Assembly (NCBI GenBank): GCA_964395315.1
Contig: CAYNBI010000006.1
Span: 3,472-67,471 of the forward strand
Direction of reading: 5' to 3'
Source of the DNA: CAVORB01 sp964395315
GTDB lineage: Bacteria; Pseudomonadota; Gammaproteobacteria; Chromatiales; Chromatiaceae
DNA length: 64,000 nucleotides
The notes under the pieces were generated by a model. It was not told where the DNA came from, searched no databases, and saw only the letters and a program-made list of their open reading frames with translations. How positions within the stretch are numbered: the first letter of the stretch is position 1; each line of letters begins with the position of its first letter. The position numbers and the translations under genes are program-made. Of this stretch, positions 32,172-41,145 are shown in pieces.

Positions 32172-34349
32172 TCAACGCCCGATGCGACTGATCCGCACGA
32201 CCAGCGGGATCTGTCGCAGGCGACGCATGATACGCGCCAGGTGGCGCCGCCCACGGACCGAGATGAGAAAGTCGAGCGTGCTCGTCAAGCCGTCCTTGTC
32301 CCGCGACTGCACATTTTCGATGTTGGAGCCCTGTTCCGCGATCGCCGCCGCCACCGTGGCCAGCGCGCCGCGCCGGTTCCCCACCTCGACCCGGATTTCC
32401 GTGGAGAAATCGGCGTTGCCGTCGCTGGCCCAGTCGACGTCCAGCCACTTGTCCCTCTGACTGTGGAAGTTGCCCAGATTGCGGCACTCCTGCCGGTGCA
32501 CCACGATGCCCTTGCCAGGGCTGAACAGACCTCCGATGTCGTCACCCGGAATCGGCCGGCAGCAGCGGGCATAGGTGACCACCATTCCCTCGGTGCCCCT
32601 GATGGAGAACCGGTGGTGATGCTCGTCCTCGCGGCCGCCCTCCGCGCCCGCGCCTTCTTCCGATAGCAGCCGGCGCGCCACCAGCGCCGGCATGCGGTTG
32701 CCGAGCCCGACATCCGCCAACAGAGCCCCGAGACCGTCGAGCCTCGCCTCCGCCAGATACGACGTCAGCCTCTCCGGTGCCAGGCGGTCCAGGTCGAGGC
32801 CGAAGTCGCTCAGCTCCGCATCCAACAAGCGCCGGCCGAGGGCCTCCGCCTCCTTGCGCTGGAGATTCTTGAGATAGGAGCGCACGTTCGCGCGCGCCTT
32901 GCCGGTGACCACGAAGTTCAGCCAGGCGGCGTTCGGCACGGCCCCCGGCGCGTTGATGATCTCCACCGTCTGGCCGCTGTGGAGAACCGTGCGCAGCGGC
33001 GCCAGGCGGCGCTCAATACGGGCCGCGACGCAGGTGTTGCCGACGTCCGAGTGGATGGCGTAGGCGAAGTCCACCACCGTCGCACCCCTCGGCAGCACCA
33101 TGATCTGGCCGCGGGGCGTGAAGACATAGACCTCGTCGGGGAACAGATCGACCTTGACGTGCTCCAGAAACTCGACCGAGTCCCCCGCGCCGCGCTGCAT
33201 CTCCAACAGGTTCTGCAGCCAGTCCGCGGCCAGGGCTTGCGGGTTGCCGTCGTCATCGGTCCCCGACTTGTACATCCAATGGGCGGCGATTCCCGCCTCG
33301 GCGACGCGGTGCATGTCCTCGGTGCGGACCTGAATCTCGATCGGGAGCCCCTGAGGACCGACCAGGACGGTGTGCAAAGACTGATACCCGTTTGACTTCG
33401 GGATGGCGATGTAGTCCTTGAAGCGACCGGGGAGGGGCTTGTAGAGATTGTGCACCTGGCCGAGGACGCGATAGCAGGTATCCACCCGATCGACAATCGC
33501 GCGGAACGCGAACACGTCGACCACCTCGGTGAACGAGCGCTTCTTGTCGCGCATCTTACGGTATATGCCGTAGAGGTGCTTCTGGCGTCCCACCACCTGA
33601 CCGTCGATCCCCTCTTGGCGCAGGCGTTGACGCAGTGCGTGCTCCACCGTCGCGACCAGCTCGGAGCGGGCCCCGCGGGCGCGTTTAAGCGCGCGCTCCA
33701 GAATCGCGTGCCGCCAGGGCCAGTAATGGCTGAAGCCGAGCTCCTCGAGCTCCAGACGCAGGCCATAGATCCCAAGGCGATTGGCGATCGGAGCGTAGAT
33801 CTCGAGCGTCTCCCGCGACACGCGCCGGCACTTCTCCGGGGCCATGACCCCGAGGGTGCGCATGTTATGGAGCCGGTCGGCGAGCTTGATCAGGATGACC
33901 CGGATGTCCTTGGTCATGGCCAGCAGCATCTTGCGGAGGCTGGCGGCCTGGGCCTCGGCGCGCGACTTGAAATCGATCTGCGTAAGCTTGCTTACCCCGT
34001 CGACCAGCTCGGCGATCTCCTGATCGAACGCGAGCGCGAGCTGCTCCTTGGCCGTGGGAGTATCCTCGATGACGTCGTGCAGCAGCGCCGCCATGAGGCA
34101 CTTGTGGTCCATCCGCATCTCGGCCAGGATGCGGGCCACCGCGATGGGATGGTAAATGTAGGGCTCGCCAGACTTGCGCCGCTGGCCCTCGTGGGCCTCG
34201 GCACCGAAAATATAGGCGCGGTAGACCTCGCGGATCTGGTCGTCGCTGAGATAGGACTCGAGAAAGGCGCAGAGGTCGCTGATCAGGTAGCGAGGCAGGT
34301 CCGCCGCGTCGGATGCCAGGGCCGGGAATACGGATGCGGGTGTGGACAC
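32172..34349 (-). CDS. spoT: Bifunctional (p)ppGpp synthetase/hydrolase
   Basis: 725 residues. The hydrolase has GEPYIYHPIAVARILAEM and the HD pair at 91-92 in AALLHDVIEDT. The synthetase has RFKDYIAIPKSNGYQSLHT and IEIQVRTEDMHRVAEAGIAA; RFKD is the RxKD form seen in bifunctional Rel/SpoT enzymes rather than RelA. A TGS domain (DEVYVFTPRGQIMVLPRGAT) and a C-terminal ACT domain follow. It sets the level of the stringent-response alarmone. GTG at 34349 has GAGGGA 7 nt upstream. It is 77 bp after rpoZ in the common gmk-rpoZ-spoT order. Confidence 0.96.
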   Translation of the reverse strand: MSTPASVFPALASDAADLPRYLISDLCAFLESYLSDDQIREVYRAYIFGAEAHEGQRRKSGEPYIYHPIAVARILAEMRMDHKCLMAALLHDVIEDTPTAKEQLALAFDQEIAELVDGVSKLTQIDFKSRAEAQAASLRKMLLAMTKDIRVILIKLADRLHNMRTLGVMAPEKCRRVSRETLEIYAPIANRLGIYGLRLELEELGFSHYWPWRHAILERALKRARGARSELVATVEHALRQRLRQEGIDGQVVGRQKHLYGIYRKMRDKKRSFTEVVDVFAFRAIVDRVDTCYRVLGQVHNLYKPLPGRFKDYIAIPKSNGYQSLHTVLVGPQGLPIEIQVRTEDMHRVAEAGIAAHWMYKSGTDDDGNPQALAADWLQNLLEMQRGAGDSVEFLEHVKVDLFPDEVYVFTPRGQIMVLPRGATVVDFAYAIHSDVGNTCVAARIERRLAPLRTVLHSGQTVEIINAPGAVPNAAWLNFVVTGKARANVRSYLKNLQRKEAEALGRRLLDAELSDFGLDLDRLAPERLTSYLAEARLDGLGALLADVGLGNRMPALVARRLLSEEGAGAEGGREDEHHHRFSIRGTEGMVVTYARCCRPIPGDDIGGLFSPGKGIVVHRQECRNLGNFHSQRDKWLDVDWASDGNADFSTEIRVEVGNRRGALATVAAAIAEQGSNIENVQSRDKDGLTSTLDFLISVRGRRHLARIMRRLRQIPLVVRISRIGR

Positions 34350-34426
34350 GCCAAGTTCCCTCAGGGCGGCCGCGTCCGCCCGTCCGGCGTACTCTCCCGG
34401 GGAGAGCCTCTCAGCATTGGCGGCAC

Positions 34427-34714
34427 CTAGTCAAGGGAGTCCGCGCGCAGGTCCGCTGCCAGCTCCTCTGCCAATGCCTGCTCCAGCGCCTTGGTCGCAT
34501 CTTCCTCTTCCACCACCTGCTCCTCGAGCACCTCGTCGCTGAGGACACCGGCTGCAACCTCTCGCAAGGCCATGACCGTGGGTTTGTCATTCTGCCAGGG
34601 CAGCAAGGGCTCCACGCCTCCCGCCAGCTGCCGCGCCCGCCGCGTGGCGAGCAGGACGAGGTCGAAACGATTGTCCACATGATCGAGGCAGTCCTCGACG
34701 GTAATTCGTGCCAT
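34427..34714 (-). CDS. rpoZ: RNA polymerase omega subunit
   Basis: 95 residues starting MARITVEDCLDHVDNRFDLV, the standard omega N-terminus, then LATRRARQLAGG, NDKPTVMALREVAAG and an acidic C-terminal region (EEQVVEEEDATKALEQALAE). It helps fold and hold the beta-prime subunit and forms part of one ppGpp site on RNA polymerase, a link to the adjacent spoT. TGGAGAG lies ~9 nt before the ATG. The 239-bp gap upstream, ending at gmk, could hold its own promoter. Confidence 0.97.
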   Translation of the reverse strand: MARITVEDCLDHVDNRFDLVLLATRRARQLAGGVEPLLPWQNDKPTVMALREVAAGVLSDEVLEEQVVEEEDATKALEQALAEELAADLRADSLD

Positions 34715-34867
34715 GTCGATTAACTCTCCAGGAAAAATCAGCGCGGCGATCGCAGTAGGGCGCGAGATGCCGCGGCGCGCGAAAAGCTGAACATCGGGTC
34801 AAGCCCATGCCCGCCATACCAACCGACATGCGCTTGACCGCCCAACGGCCCCCGCCTAAAGAAAACG

Positions 34868-34886
34868 GCTAACTTTTTAGGTTAGC
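34868..34886 (-). terminator. Weak terminator-like hairpin after gmk
   Basis: On the minus strand GCTAAC, a 7-nt loop and GTTAGC are followed by CGTTTTCTTTA, 68 nt after the gmk stop codon. The stem is short and A/T-rich, so termination would be partial. Confidence 0.4.
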
Positions 34887-34953
34887 AGAAGTCCCCTGGA
34901 CCCGCGAGCCGGAACAACCGGATTTCCGGGAATCGCAGTCGCCACTACTCAGC

Positions 34954-35595
34954 CTACCCGCCATCTGCGAGCAGGCGAGGCAATGCCTCGGCGAGCCGCT
35001 CCTCGGCCCGCGCGCGCCGCAGACGCTCGGCGCGGACCACGCTGGATAGATCGTCCAGGGCGACGTCGAAGACATCGTTCACCACCAAGTAGTCGTACTC
35101 CCCGTAATGCGCCATCTCCTCCCGCGCCTTGGCCATACGACCGGCGATGACCTGATCGTCGTCCTGACCGCGACCGCGCAGCCGGGATTCCAGTACCGAG
35201 GCCGAGGGCGGCAAGATGAACAGGGAGACGGCGGCCGGGATGCGCGCCCTCACCTGACGGGCACCCTGCCAGTCGATTTCGAGGACAAGATCCCGGCCCG
35301 CGGCCAGGTCCGCCCGCACGCTCGACTCGGCAGTTCCGTAGTGATTGCCGAAGACCTCGGCATGCTCCAGGAAGGCCGACTCCTTTGCCATCTCGAGAAA
35401 CCTGCGCTTCTCGACGAAATGGTAGTGCACCCCGTCGACTTCACCAGCCCTGGGGTGGCGCGTGGTGTAAGAGACGGCCAAACCCAAGCCTGGGTCACGC
35501 TCCAGCAGCGCCTTGACCAGGCTGGTCTTGCCCGCACCGGAAGGCGCGGAGACGATGAGCAGGATGCCCCCGCCCGTATGCAGGTTAGGTCTCAT
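34954..35595 (-). CDS. gmk: Guanylate kinase
   Basis: 213 residues. The P-loop is VSAPSGAGKTSLVKALLERD. The GMP-binding region reads VSYTTRHPRAGEVDGVHYHF and GNHYGTAESSV, followed by DLVLEIDWQGARQVR and IFILPPS-like LFILPPSASVLESRLRGRG. It phosphorylates GMP to GDP in the cytoplasm. Its start codon overlaps the yicC stop as ATGA, the usual yicC-gmk coupling. The length is normal. The leader (MRPNLHTGGGILL) is a few residues longer than in E. coli. Confidence 0.97.
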   Translation of the reverse strand: MRPNLHTGGGILLIVSAPSGAGKTSLVKALLERDPGLGLAVSYTTRHPRAGEVDGVHYHFVEKRRFLEMAKESAFLEHAEVFGNHYGTAESSVRADLAAGRDLVLEIDWQGARQVRARIPAAVSLFILPPSASVLESRLRGRGQDDDQVIAGRMAKAREEMAHYGEYDYLVVNDVFDVALDDLSSVVRAERLRRARAEERLAEALPRLLADGG

Positions 35596-36458
35596 TCGAT
35601 GTTTTGCACCTGCTCACGCATCTGCTCGATCAGGACCTTCATCTCCACCGCCAGGCGCGTGACCTGAACGTCCGAGGACTTGGATCCCAGGGTGTTCGCC
35701 TCCCGATTGAGCTCCTGCATCAGGAAATCCAACCGGCGCCCCACGGGCTCGCGGCTTTCGAGCACGGACAGCACCTCGCGAACGTGGGCCTGCATGCGGT
35801 CCATCTCCTCGTCCACGTCCAAGCGCTGCGCCAACAACGCCAACTCCTGCTCCAATCGATTGGGGTCCAACTCGGTGCGTACCTCCTCGAGCCGGCCGAG
35901 GATGCGCTGGCGGACCTCCACCATCACCTGGGGCATGCGCGCGCTGACCTCCGTCACGGAGGCGGCGAGGCGCTGACAGCGATCCCGGATCATCTCCGCC
36001 AGACGCTCCCCCTCGCGCTCCCGGGTTGCGATCAGGGTCGCGAGCGCCGTATCGAGGAGATCAAGGGCCCGTTGTCCCAGGGCGCCAAGGTCGCGTTCCT
36101 CTTCCTGCAGGACGCCTGGCCAGCGCAGAAGATCGAAGGGATCCGGCTGCCCCGCGCGCCCCACCATCGCCGCCACTTCCTCGCCAGCGGCGAGAATCTG
36201 CTCCAGATAGCGCCGATTGATGGATAGCCTGCCCGCGCCCCCGCTCGTCGGCGCATAGCGCAGGGTGCAGTCGAGCTTGCCGCGGCCAAGGCGCGCGGCC
36301 AACCGCTCGCGCACGGCGGACTCCAGGGATCGCAGCTCCTCCGGAAGGCGCACGAATGCCTCGAGAAAGCGGTGGTTGACCGAACGCAGTTCCCAGGTCA
36401 ACTCCTCCTCATCGCCCTGCCGGGACTCACGGGCGAAGGCGGTCATGCTCTTGGTCAT
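35592..36458 (-). CDS. yicC: YicC-family RNase/RNA-stability protein
   Basis: About 288 residues. The N-terminal YicC domain reads MTKSMTAFARESRQGDEEEL, then WELRSVNHRFLEAFVRLPEE and LGRGKLDCTLRY. The C-terminal DUF1732 domain has DEEMDRMQAHVREVLSVLES and GRRLDFLMQELNREANTLGS. In E. coli and Bacillus YicC/YloC is an endoribonuclease or an RNA-decay adaptor. The start at 36458 (MTKSM) is preferred over an ATG four codons earlier because GGGA lies 6 nt upstream and the family begins M-x-x-SMT. It is divergent from the kinase gene. Confidence 0.94.
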   Translation of the reverse strand: MTKSMTAFARESRQGDEEELTWELRSVNHRFLEAFVRLPEELRSLESAVRERLAARLGRGKLDCTLRYAPTSGGAGRLSINRRYLEQILAAGEEVAAMVGRAGQPDPFDLLRWPGVLQEEERDLGALGQRALDLLDTALATLIATREREGERLAEMIRDRCQRLAASVTEVSARMPQVMVEVRQRILGRLEEVRTELDPNRLEQELALLAQRLDVDEEMDRMQAHVREVLSVLESREPVGRRLDFLMQELNREANTLGSKSSDVQVTRLAVEMKVLIEQMREQVQNIE

Positions 36459-36579
36459 CAAATTTCCCATCTAAGGCGTGGAGAGGGCGAATTGCGAGGC
36501 GCTTCTCACGACAGCTCCCGGCGTCCGGGTATCATACTCCACGCTTATGTTTCCAGCCCCCGCAAGAGACCCCGCACCC

Positions 36580-37518
36580 ATGGCCAGCGGCCGCGACACC
36601 TTACCCGTCGGGACCGTGATCGACCACTACCGCATTACCCGGGCGCTGAGCAAGGGCGGATTCAGCCTGATCTACCTGGCGGTAGAGGAGGAAACCGGTG
36701 ACGAGGTAGTGATCAAGGAGTACATCCCCAAGAAGCTCGCGCGTCGCGATTCCTCGCTGCGGCTCGTCCCGGTGGACGACAAGCAGGCCGAGCGGGTGTT
36801 CCGCGGCCGCAAACTGTTCTTCCAAGAGGCCAAGGCGCTGGCCTCGCTGCAACATCCAAATATCGTGCGCGTGCTAGGCTTTTTTCTCGCCAACAATACC
36901 GCCTATCTGGTCATGCAGTACGAGCGTGGCAAAAACCTCGGCAGCTATGTGCACGAGCGCAAGGGCGGACTGAGCACTGCATTCGTCTTTCAGGTGTTTC
37001 TGCCCGTTCTCGACGCCCTGACGCTGGTTCATTCCCGCGATCTGCTGCACCTCGACGTCAAGCCGGGAAACATCCACCTGCGCCACGGAAACGATCCCTT
37101 GCTGCTCGACTTCGGGGCCGTCCACGCCCTGTCCCATGGCCATACGCCGAGAGGACAGGTGATTACGGCCGGTTACTCGCCCGTGGAGCAGTATTACCGC
37201 AGCGGCCAAATCGGCCCCTGGACCGACGTCTACGCCGTGGGCGCGAGCATTCGCACCTGCATTGAGGGCAAGACGCCGCCAGCGTCCATCGACCGGCGCA
37301 CGAAGGACACGCTGATACCCGCCAAGCGCCAGTTCCGCGACCGCTACCCCGCGTTCTTGCTCGAGGCCATCGATTGGGCGATGGAGATGGACCCGACACG
37401 TCGCCCCCACGACGCGGGTGAACTGCTCAACGAACTGCGAAAACATGTGGCTGACGTGCCTTCGAGCCGCTTCTCGGAATTCTCACAATTCGATTCGCAG
37501 TCGGCCTTCACCCACTGA
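36580..37518 (+). CDS. Serine/threonine protein kinase with HLD catalytic loop
   Basis: 312 residues from ATG 36580. Kinase landmarks are the glycine loop region ALSKGGFSLIYLA, the lysine K46 in VVIKEY, the helix-C Glu in FQEAKALASL (E83), the hinge LVMQYERGKNLGSY, the catalytic loop HLDVKPGNI (157-165), DFG at 177-179 and AGYSPVEQYYRSGQIGPWTD. The usual HRD is HLD, so it is a non-RD kinase. No sensor or membrane domain follows, only a ~30-residue tail. A TATCAT box (36530) fits a promoter ~10 nt before the transcript start. Upstream in-frame ATG codons exist (36478, 36547), but AAGAGA 10 nt before 36580 supports the chosen one. Targets are unknown. Confidence 0.85.
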   Translation: MASGRDTLPVGTVIDHYRITRALSKGGFSLIYLAVEEETGDEVVIKEYIPKKLARRDSSLRLVPVDDKQAERVFRGRKLFFQEAKALASLQHPNIVRVLGFFLANNTAYLVMQYERGKNLGSYVHERKGGLSTAFVFQVFLPVLDALTLVHSRDLLHLDVKPGNIHLRHGNDPLLLDFGAVHALSHGHTPRGQVITAGYSPVEQYYRSGQIGPWTDVYAVGASIRTCIEGKTPPASIDRRTKDTLIPAKRQFRDRYPAFLLEAIDWAMEMDPTRRPHDAGELLNELRKHVADVPSSRFSEFSQFDSQSAFTH

Positions 37519-37601
37519 CGACCGAGCGCTGGCCGGCGGATTTGACGTCGCTTCCATCGACGCCGAAGATGTGCGCCCACAGCAATCAACGACGAGCCGA
37601 C

Positions 37602-38318
37602 ATGCGACCATCCCTGCGCCGTCCAGATCAGATGCGCCCCCTACGCTTCGTCCGCGGCTTCACGCGCCATGCCGAGGGCTCCGTCCTCGTCGAGTTCGGC
37701 GACACCCGCGTCCTGTGCAACGCCACGGTGGAAGAGCGGGTGCCCCACTTTCTCAAAGGCCGCAAGAGCGGCTGGATCACCGCCGAGTACGGCATGCTCC
37801 CGCGCGCGACCGGCGAGCGCACCCCGCGCGAGGCGGCCCGCGGCAGGCAGGGCGGCAGGACACTGGAGATTCAGCGCCTGATCGGTCGCTCCCTGCGCGC
37901 CGCCGCCAACCTCATGCTGCTCGGGGAGCGTACCATCACCCTGGACTGCGACGTCATCCAGGCCGACGGCGGGACCCGAACGGCCTCGATCGCGGGCGCC
38001 TGGGTGGCGTTGCACGACGCGGTACAGGGTCTGATTCGACACGGTCAGGTGGAGAGCGATCCCTTGACCGCACAGATCGCCGCCGTGTCCGTGGGCATCC
38101 ACCACGGCGAGCCGGTGCTGGACCTGGACTACGCCGAGGACTCCAGCGCCGAAACCGACATGAACGTGGTCATGGACGCCAACGGACGCTTCGTGGAGGT
38201 CCAAGGGACCGCGGAGGGAAAGGCCTTCAGCCGCGCCGACATGGACGCCATGCTCGACCTGGCGGTGGCCGGCATCGGCGAAATACTCGCCGCCCAACGC
38301 GCCGCCCTGGCGCAATGA
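37602..38318 (+). CDS. rph: Ribonuclease PH
   Basis: 238 residues. The N-terminus (MRPSLRRPDQMRPLRFVRGF, then TRHAEGSVLVEFGDTRVLCN) is the family standard and fixes the ATG at 37602; an earlier in-frame ATG is not needed. Further blocks are GWITAEYGMLPRATGERTPR, RTLEIQRLIGRSLRA, DCDVIQADGGTRTASI and LDLDYAEDSSAETDMNVVM with the metal-binding Asp residues. It trims tRNA 3' ends by phosphorolysis. It opens a six-gene run through rdgB, yggS, proC, yggT and yggU. Confidence 0.97.
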   Translation: MRPSLRRPDQMRPLRFVRGFTRHAEGSVLVEFGDTRVLCNATVEERVPHFLKGRKSGWITAEYGMLPRATGERTPREAARGRQGGRTLEIQRLIGRSLRAAANLMLLGERTITLDCDVIQADGGTRTASIAGAWVALHDAVQGLIRHGQVESDPLTAQIAAVSVGIHHGEPVLDLDYAEDSSAETDMNVVMDANGRFVEVQGTAEGKAFSRADMDAMLDLAVAGIGEILAAQRAALAQ

Positions 38319-38374
38319 CGGCCTCTTGACCGCGATCGCAACCGTGCGATGAAGTCCTGCGGAGAAACAACGCC

Positions 38375-38989
38375 ATGAGCGGAGCACACAAAGGCGAGTC
38401 GATCGTGCTCGCCAGCAATAATGCCGGCAAGGTGCGGGAGATCAACCAGTTGCTGCTCGACGAGCGCATACGGGTCATCCCGCAAGGGGAGCTGCAGGTG
38501 CCCGAGGCGGAGGAAACCGGGCTCAGCTTCGTGGAAAACGCCATCCTCAAGGCTCGCAATGCGGCGCAGCACAGCGGACTGGCCGCCATCGCCGACGACT
38601 CCGGGATCGAGGTGGACGCCCTGCGGGGAGCGCCCGGCATTTACTCCGCCCGTTACGCCGGTCAAGGGGCATCCGACGGAGAGAATCTGGAACGGTTGCT
38701 TGCCGACCTCGCGGACATCCCCGAGGCCGAACGCACCGCCCGCTTCCAATGCCTCATGGTCTACATGCGCCACGCCGCGGACCCCACCCCCCTGATCTGC
38801 CAAGGAACCTGGGAGGGGCGCGTGCTGTTCGCGCCCCGCGGCGAGAACGGCTTCGGCTACGATCCGGTTTTCTTCGTGCCGACCCACGACTGCAGCGCCG
38901 CCGAGCTCGACGCCAGCACCAAGAACAGCCTCAGTCACCGCGGGCAGGCGCTGGCCAAGCTGGTTCGCCACCTCCGCGGCGAGGCCTGA
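38375..38989 (+). CDS. rdgB: dITP/XTP pyrophosphatase (RdgB/HAM1)
   Basis: 204 residues. The substrate-binding motif is IVLASNNAGKVREINQLL. Others are TGLSFVENAILKARNAA, the catalytic IADDSGIEVDALRGAPGIYS, GRVLFAPRGENGFGYDPVF and LDASTKNSLSHRGQALAKL. It removes deaminated purine nucleotides from the pool, which keeps them out of DNA. It starts 56 bp after rph, and yggS begins 8 bp after its stop. Confidence 0.96.
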   Translation: MSGAHKGESIVLASNNAGKVREINQLLLDERIRVIPQGELQVPEAEETGLSFVENAILKARNAAQHSGLAAIADDSGIEVDALRGAPGIYSARYAGQGASDGENLERLLADLADIPEAERTARFQCLMVYMRHAADPTPLICQGTWEGRVLFAPRGENGFGYDPVFFVPTHDCSAAELDASTKNSLSHRGQALAKLVRHLRGEA

Positions 38990-38997
38990 CGCGCGCC

Positions 38998-39702
38998 GTG
39001 TTCGGACAAGGTCCTGACGACACCGCCGTCGCCGAGCGGCTCGCAAGGGTGCGCGCGCGCATCCGCGCCGCGGCGCTGCGCGCCGGGCGCGACGAAGACG
39101 CGGTATCCCTGCTGGCCGTGAGCAAAAAGCAGGATGCGGGAAAGATTCGCGCCGCTTACCGCGCCGGCCAGAGTGCCTTCGGCGAGAACTATCTGCAGGA
39201 GGCGCTGAAGAAAATGGAGGCCCTCGGCGACCTGGATCTGGAGTGGCACTTCATCGGCCGCATTCAGAGCAACAAGACCCGCCAGATCGCCGAGCACTTC
39301 GCGTGGGTGCACAGCCTGTGCGACCTGCGCCACGCCCACAGGCTATCCGAGCAACGCCCGGCAGGGCTGCCGCCACTCAAGGCATGCCTCCAGATCAACC
39401 TGGAGGGCGAGGCGACGAAAGGCGGGCTGGCCCCTGACGCAGCGGGCTCGTTCCTCACCGCTTGCGTGGGACTCGAAAAGCTGGATATCGTGGGCCTCAT
39501 GACACTGCCGGCGCCGGCAGAGGACGAGACGGCTCGACGGCTGCCGTTCCGCGCCCTGCGCGAGCTGCGTGACCGCCTCGCGACGCCCGATCGCCGCCTT
39601 GAAGTACTGTCGATGGGAATGTCAGAAGATCTAGAAGCGGCCATCGCCGAGGGCGCGACCCTGGTGCGAATCGGAACCGCCGTCTTCGGCCCGCGCGCCT
39701 GA
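38998..39702 (+). CDS. yggS: Pyridoxal-phosphate homeostasis protein (YggS/PROSC)
   Basis: About 234 residues from a GTG at 38998. The fold-III PLP barrel shows LLAVSKKQDAGKIRAAYRAG with the PLP Lys, FGENYLQEALKKMEAL, WHFIGRIQSNKTRQIAEHF, VHSLCD, LQINLEGEATKGG, LMTLPAPAEDE and LSMGMSEDLEAAIAEGATLV with the phosphate-binding tail. It holds and delivers PLP and has no known enzyme activity. GTG is the only reasonable start between the rdgB stop and the conserved region; GAGG lies 13 nt upstream. proC follows directly, the usual pairing. Confidence 0.94.
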   Translation: MFGQGPDDTAVAERLARVRARIRAAALRAGRDEDAVSLLAVSKKQDAGKIRAAYRAGQSAFGENYLQEALKKMEALGDLDLEWHFIGRIQSNKTRQIAEHFAWVHSLCDLRHAHRLSEQRPAGLPPLKACLQINLEGEATKGGLAPDAAGSFLTACVGLEKLDIVGLMTLPAPAEDETARRLPFRALRELRDRLATPDRRLEVLSMGMSEDLEAAIAEGATLVRIGTAVFGPRA

Positions 39703-39742
39703 GCACAGCGAAGAGCAATCAACGACAAGCGCACATCCGACC

Positions 39743-40573
39743 ATGACTCGAGAGACCATCTGCTTTATCGGCGGCGGCAACATGGCCGCCAGCCTGGTCG
39801 CCGGACTCGTCGCTGACGGTCACGAGCCGCGCGGTCTCCTCCTCAGCGACCCGGACCGGGCCAAGCTCAACAACCTCGCCGCGCGGTTCGGCGTGCGCAC
39901 GACGGACGACAACACCGAGGCGGTGCGGGATGCCGCGGTGGTGCTACTGTGCGTCAAGCCCCAGATGGCGCGGGCTGTGTGCCAGGCTTTGGCCCCCGTT
40001 CTGGGCCGTCCAACGCCCCTGATCATCTCCGTCATGGCGGGGATCCGCGAGCATAACATCCAGGCCTGGCTCGGGGGAGGCGTCCCCGTGGTGCGGGCCA
40101 TGCCGAATACGCCCGCCATGATTCAGGCCGGGGCCATCGTCCTGCATGCCTCGCGCGAGGTCACCGACTCGCAGCGCAACCAGGCAGAGACCATCCTGCG
40201 CGCCGGCGGCCTGACCCAATGGGTGGAGCGGGAGGAACTCATGGATGCGGTCACCGCGCTCTCCGGCAGCGGCCCCGCCTATTTCTTCTTCGTGATGGAG
40301 GTCCTTGAGCAAACCGGCGTTGAGCTTGGGCTCGAACCCGACAGCGCTCGCCTGCTCACCATCCAGACCGCCCTCGGCGCGGCGCGCATGGCGATGGAGA
40401 GCAACGATCCCCCGCAGACGCTGCGCGAACGGGTCACCTCGCCCGGGGGCACGACCGAAACCGCCCTGCGCACGCTAGAGGAGGGCCGTTTCAGCGACCT
40501 TCTCGCCCGAGCCGTCCGCGCCGCCAAGGCGCGCTCGGAAGAACTTTCCCGCCTGCTGGCAGAAGAGTCATGA
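39743..40573 (+). CDS. proC: Pyrroline-5-carboxylate reductase
   Basis: 276 residues. The Rossmann motif is ICFIGGGNMAASLVAGLVAD. Next come LLCVKPQMARAVCQALAPVL, VVRAMPNTPAMIQAGAIVLH and the signature VTALSGSGPAYFFFVMEVLE, then RERVTSPGGTTETALRTLEE. It reduces P5C to proline with NAD(P)H, the last step of proline synthesis. It is 40 bp after yggS and its stop overlaps the yggT start as ATGA. Confidence 0.97.
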   Translation: MTRETICFIGGGNMAASLVAGLVADGHEPRGLLLSDPDRAKLNNLAARFGVRTTDDNTEAVRDAAVVLLCVKPQMARAVCQALAPVLGRPTPLIISVMAGIREHNIQAWLGGGVPVVRAMPNTPAMIQAGAIVLHASREVTDSQRNQAETILRAGGLTQWVEREELMDAVTALSGSGPAYFFFVMEVLEQTGVELGLEPDSARLLTIQTALGAARMAMESNDPPQTLRERVTSPGGTTETALRTLEEGRFSDLLARAVRAAKARSEELSRLLAEES

Positions 40574-41145
40574 GCGATTCCTATCTGACCAATCCCGTCG
40601 TCTTTCTGGTCCAGACGCTGTTCGGCCTCTACACTGCGGTGGTAGTCATCCGTTTCCTGCTCCAGCTCGCGAAGGCGGATTTCTACAACCCAATCTCCCA
40701 GTTCGTGGTCAAAGTCACGACCCCGGCGTTGCGCCCGTTGCGGCGGGTAATCCCCGGCTACCGGGGATTGGACCTTTCCTCGCTGGCTCTCGCCTGGCTC
40801 CTGAAGAGCGCCGAGCTCGCCCTGCTGGCGGTCATCCTCGGCCTGGGACGCAACCCGTTGGGCGCCCTTGCATGGTCGATTCCGGCGCTCGCGGCCCTGG
40901 TGCTCAACATCTATCTCTTCGCAATCCTCATCAAGGTCATTCTGTCCTGGGTCAATCCGGACCCCTACAACCCTGCTCTCGGCCTGATCGACAAGCTGAC
41001 GAGGCCGGTGCTCGACCCAGCCCAGAGATTGGTGCCGCCCGTAGGTGGATTGGACCTCGCCCCCATGGTGGCGATGGTCGCCCTGATCCTGATCGAGATG
41101 CTGCTGCTGCCTCCCCTGAAATTGCTGACGGCGAGTCCGTTTTGA
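40570..41145 (+). CDS. yggT: YggT-family membrane protein
   Basis: 191 residues with two YGGT repeats. Each has hydrophobic spans and a F/Y-x-x-P-x-S/A-x-F-V-x-K-x-T-x-P-x-L-x-P-x-R-x-x-P-like signature: PISQFVVKVTTPALRPLRRV and LIDKLTRPVLDPAQRLVP. Four membrane helices are evident. The family is linked to turgor or osmotic shock tolerance and to cell-division genes. Its function is not defined biochemically. The start overlaps proC, and the stop overlaps the next start (TTGA). Confidence 0.92.
   Translation: MSDSYLTNPVVFLVQTLFGLYTAVVVIRFLLQLAKADFYNPISQFVVKVTTPALRPLRRVIPGYRGLDLSSLALAWLLKSAELALLAVILGLGRNPLGALAWSIPALAALVLNIYLFAILIKVILSWVNPDPYNPALGLIDKLTRPVLDPAQRLVPPVGGLDLAPMVAMVALILIEMLLLPPLKLLTASPF

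Noticed and set aside
31655..32254. Toxin-antitoxin locus at the DUF2384-like gene, and its longer upstream start
   Set aside because: No toxin gene is adjacent, and the longer form would overlap spoT and adds a segment without domain features.
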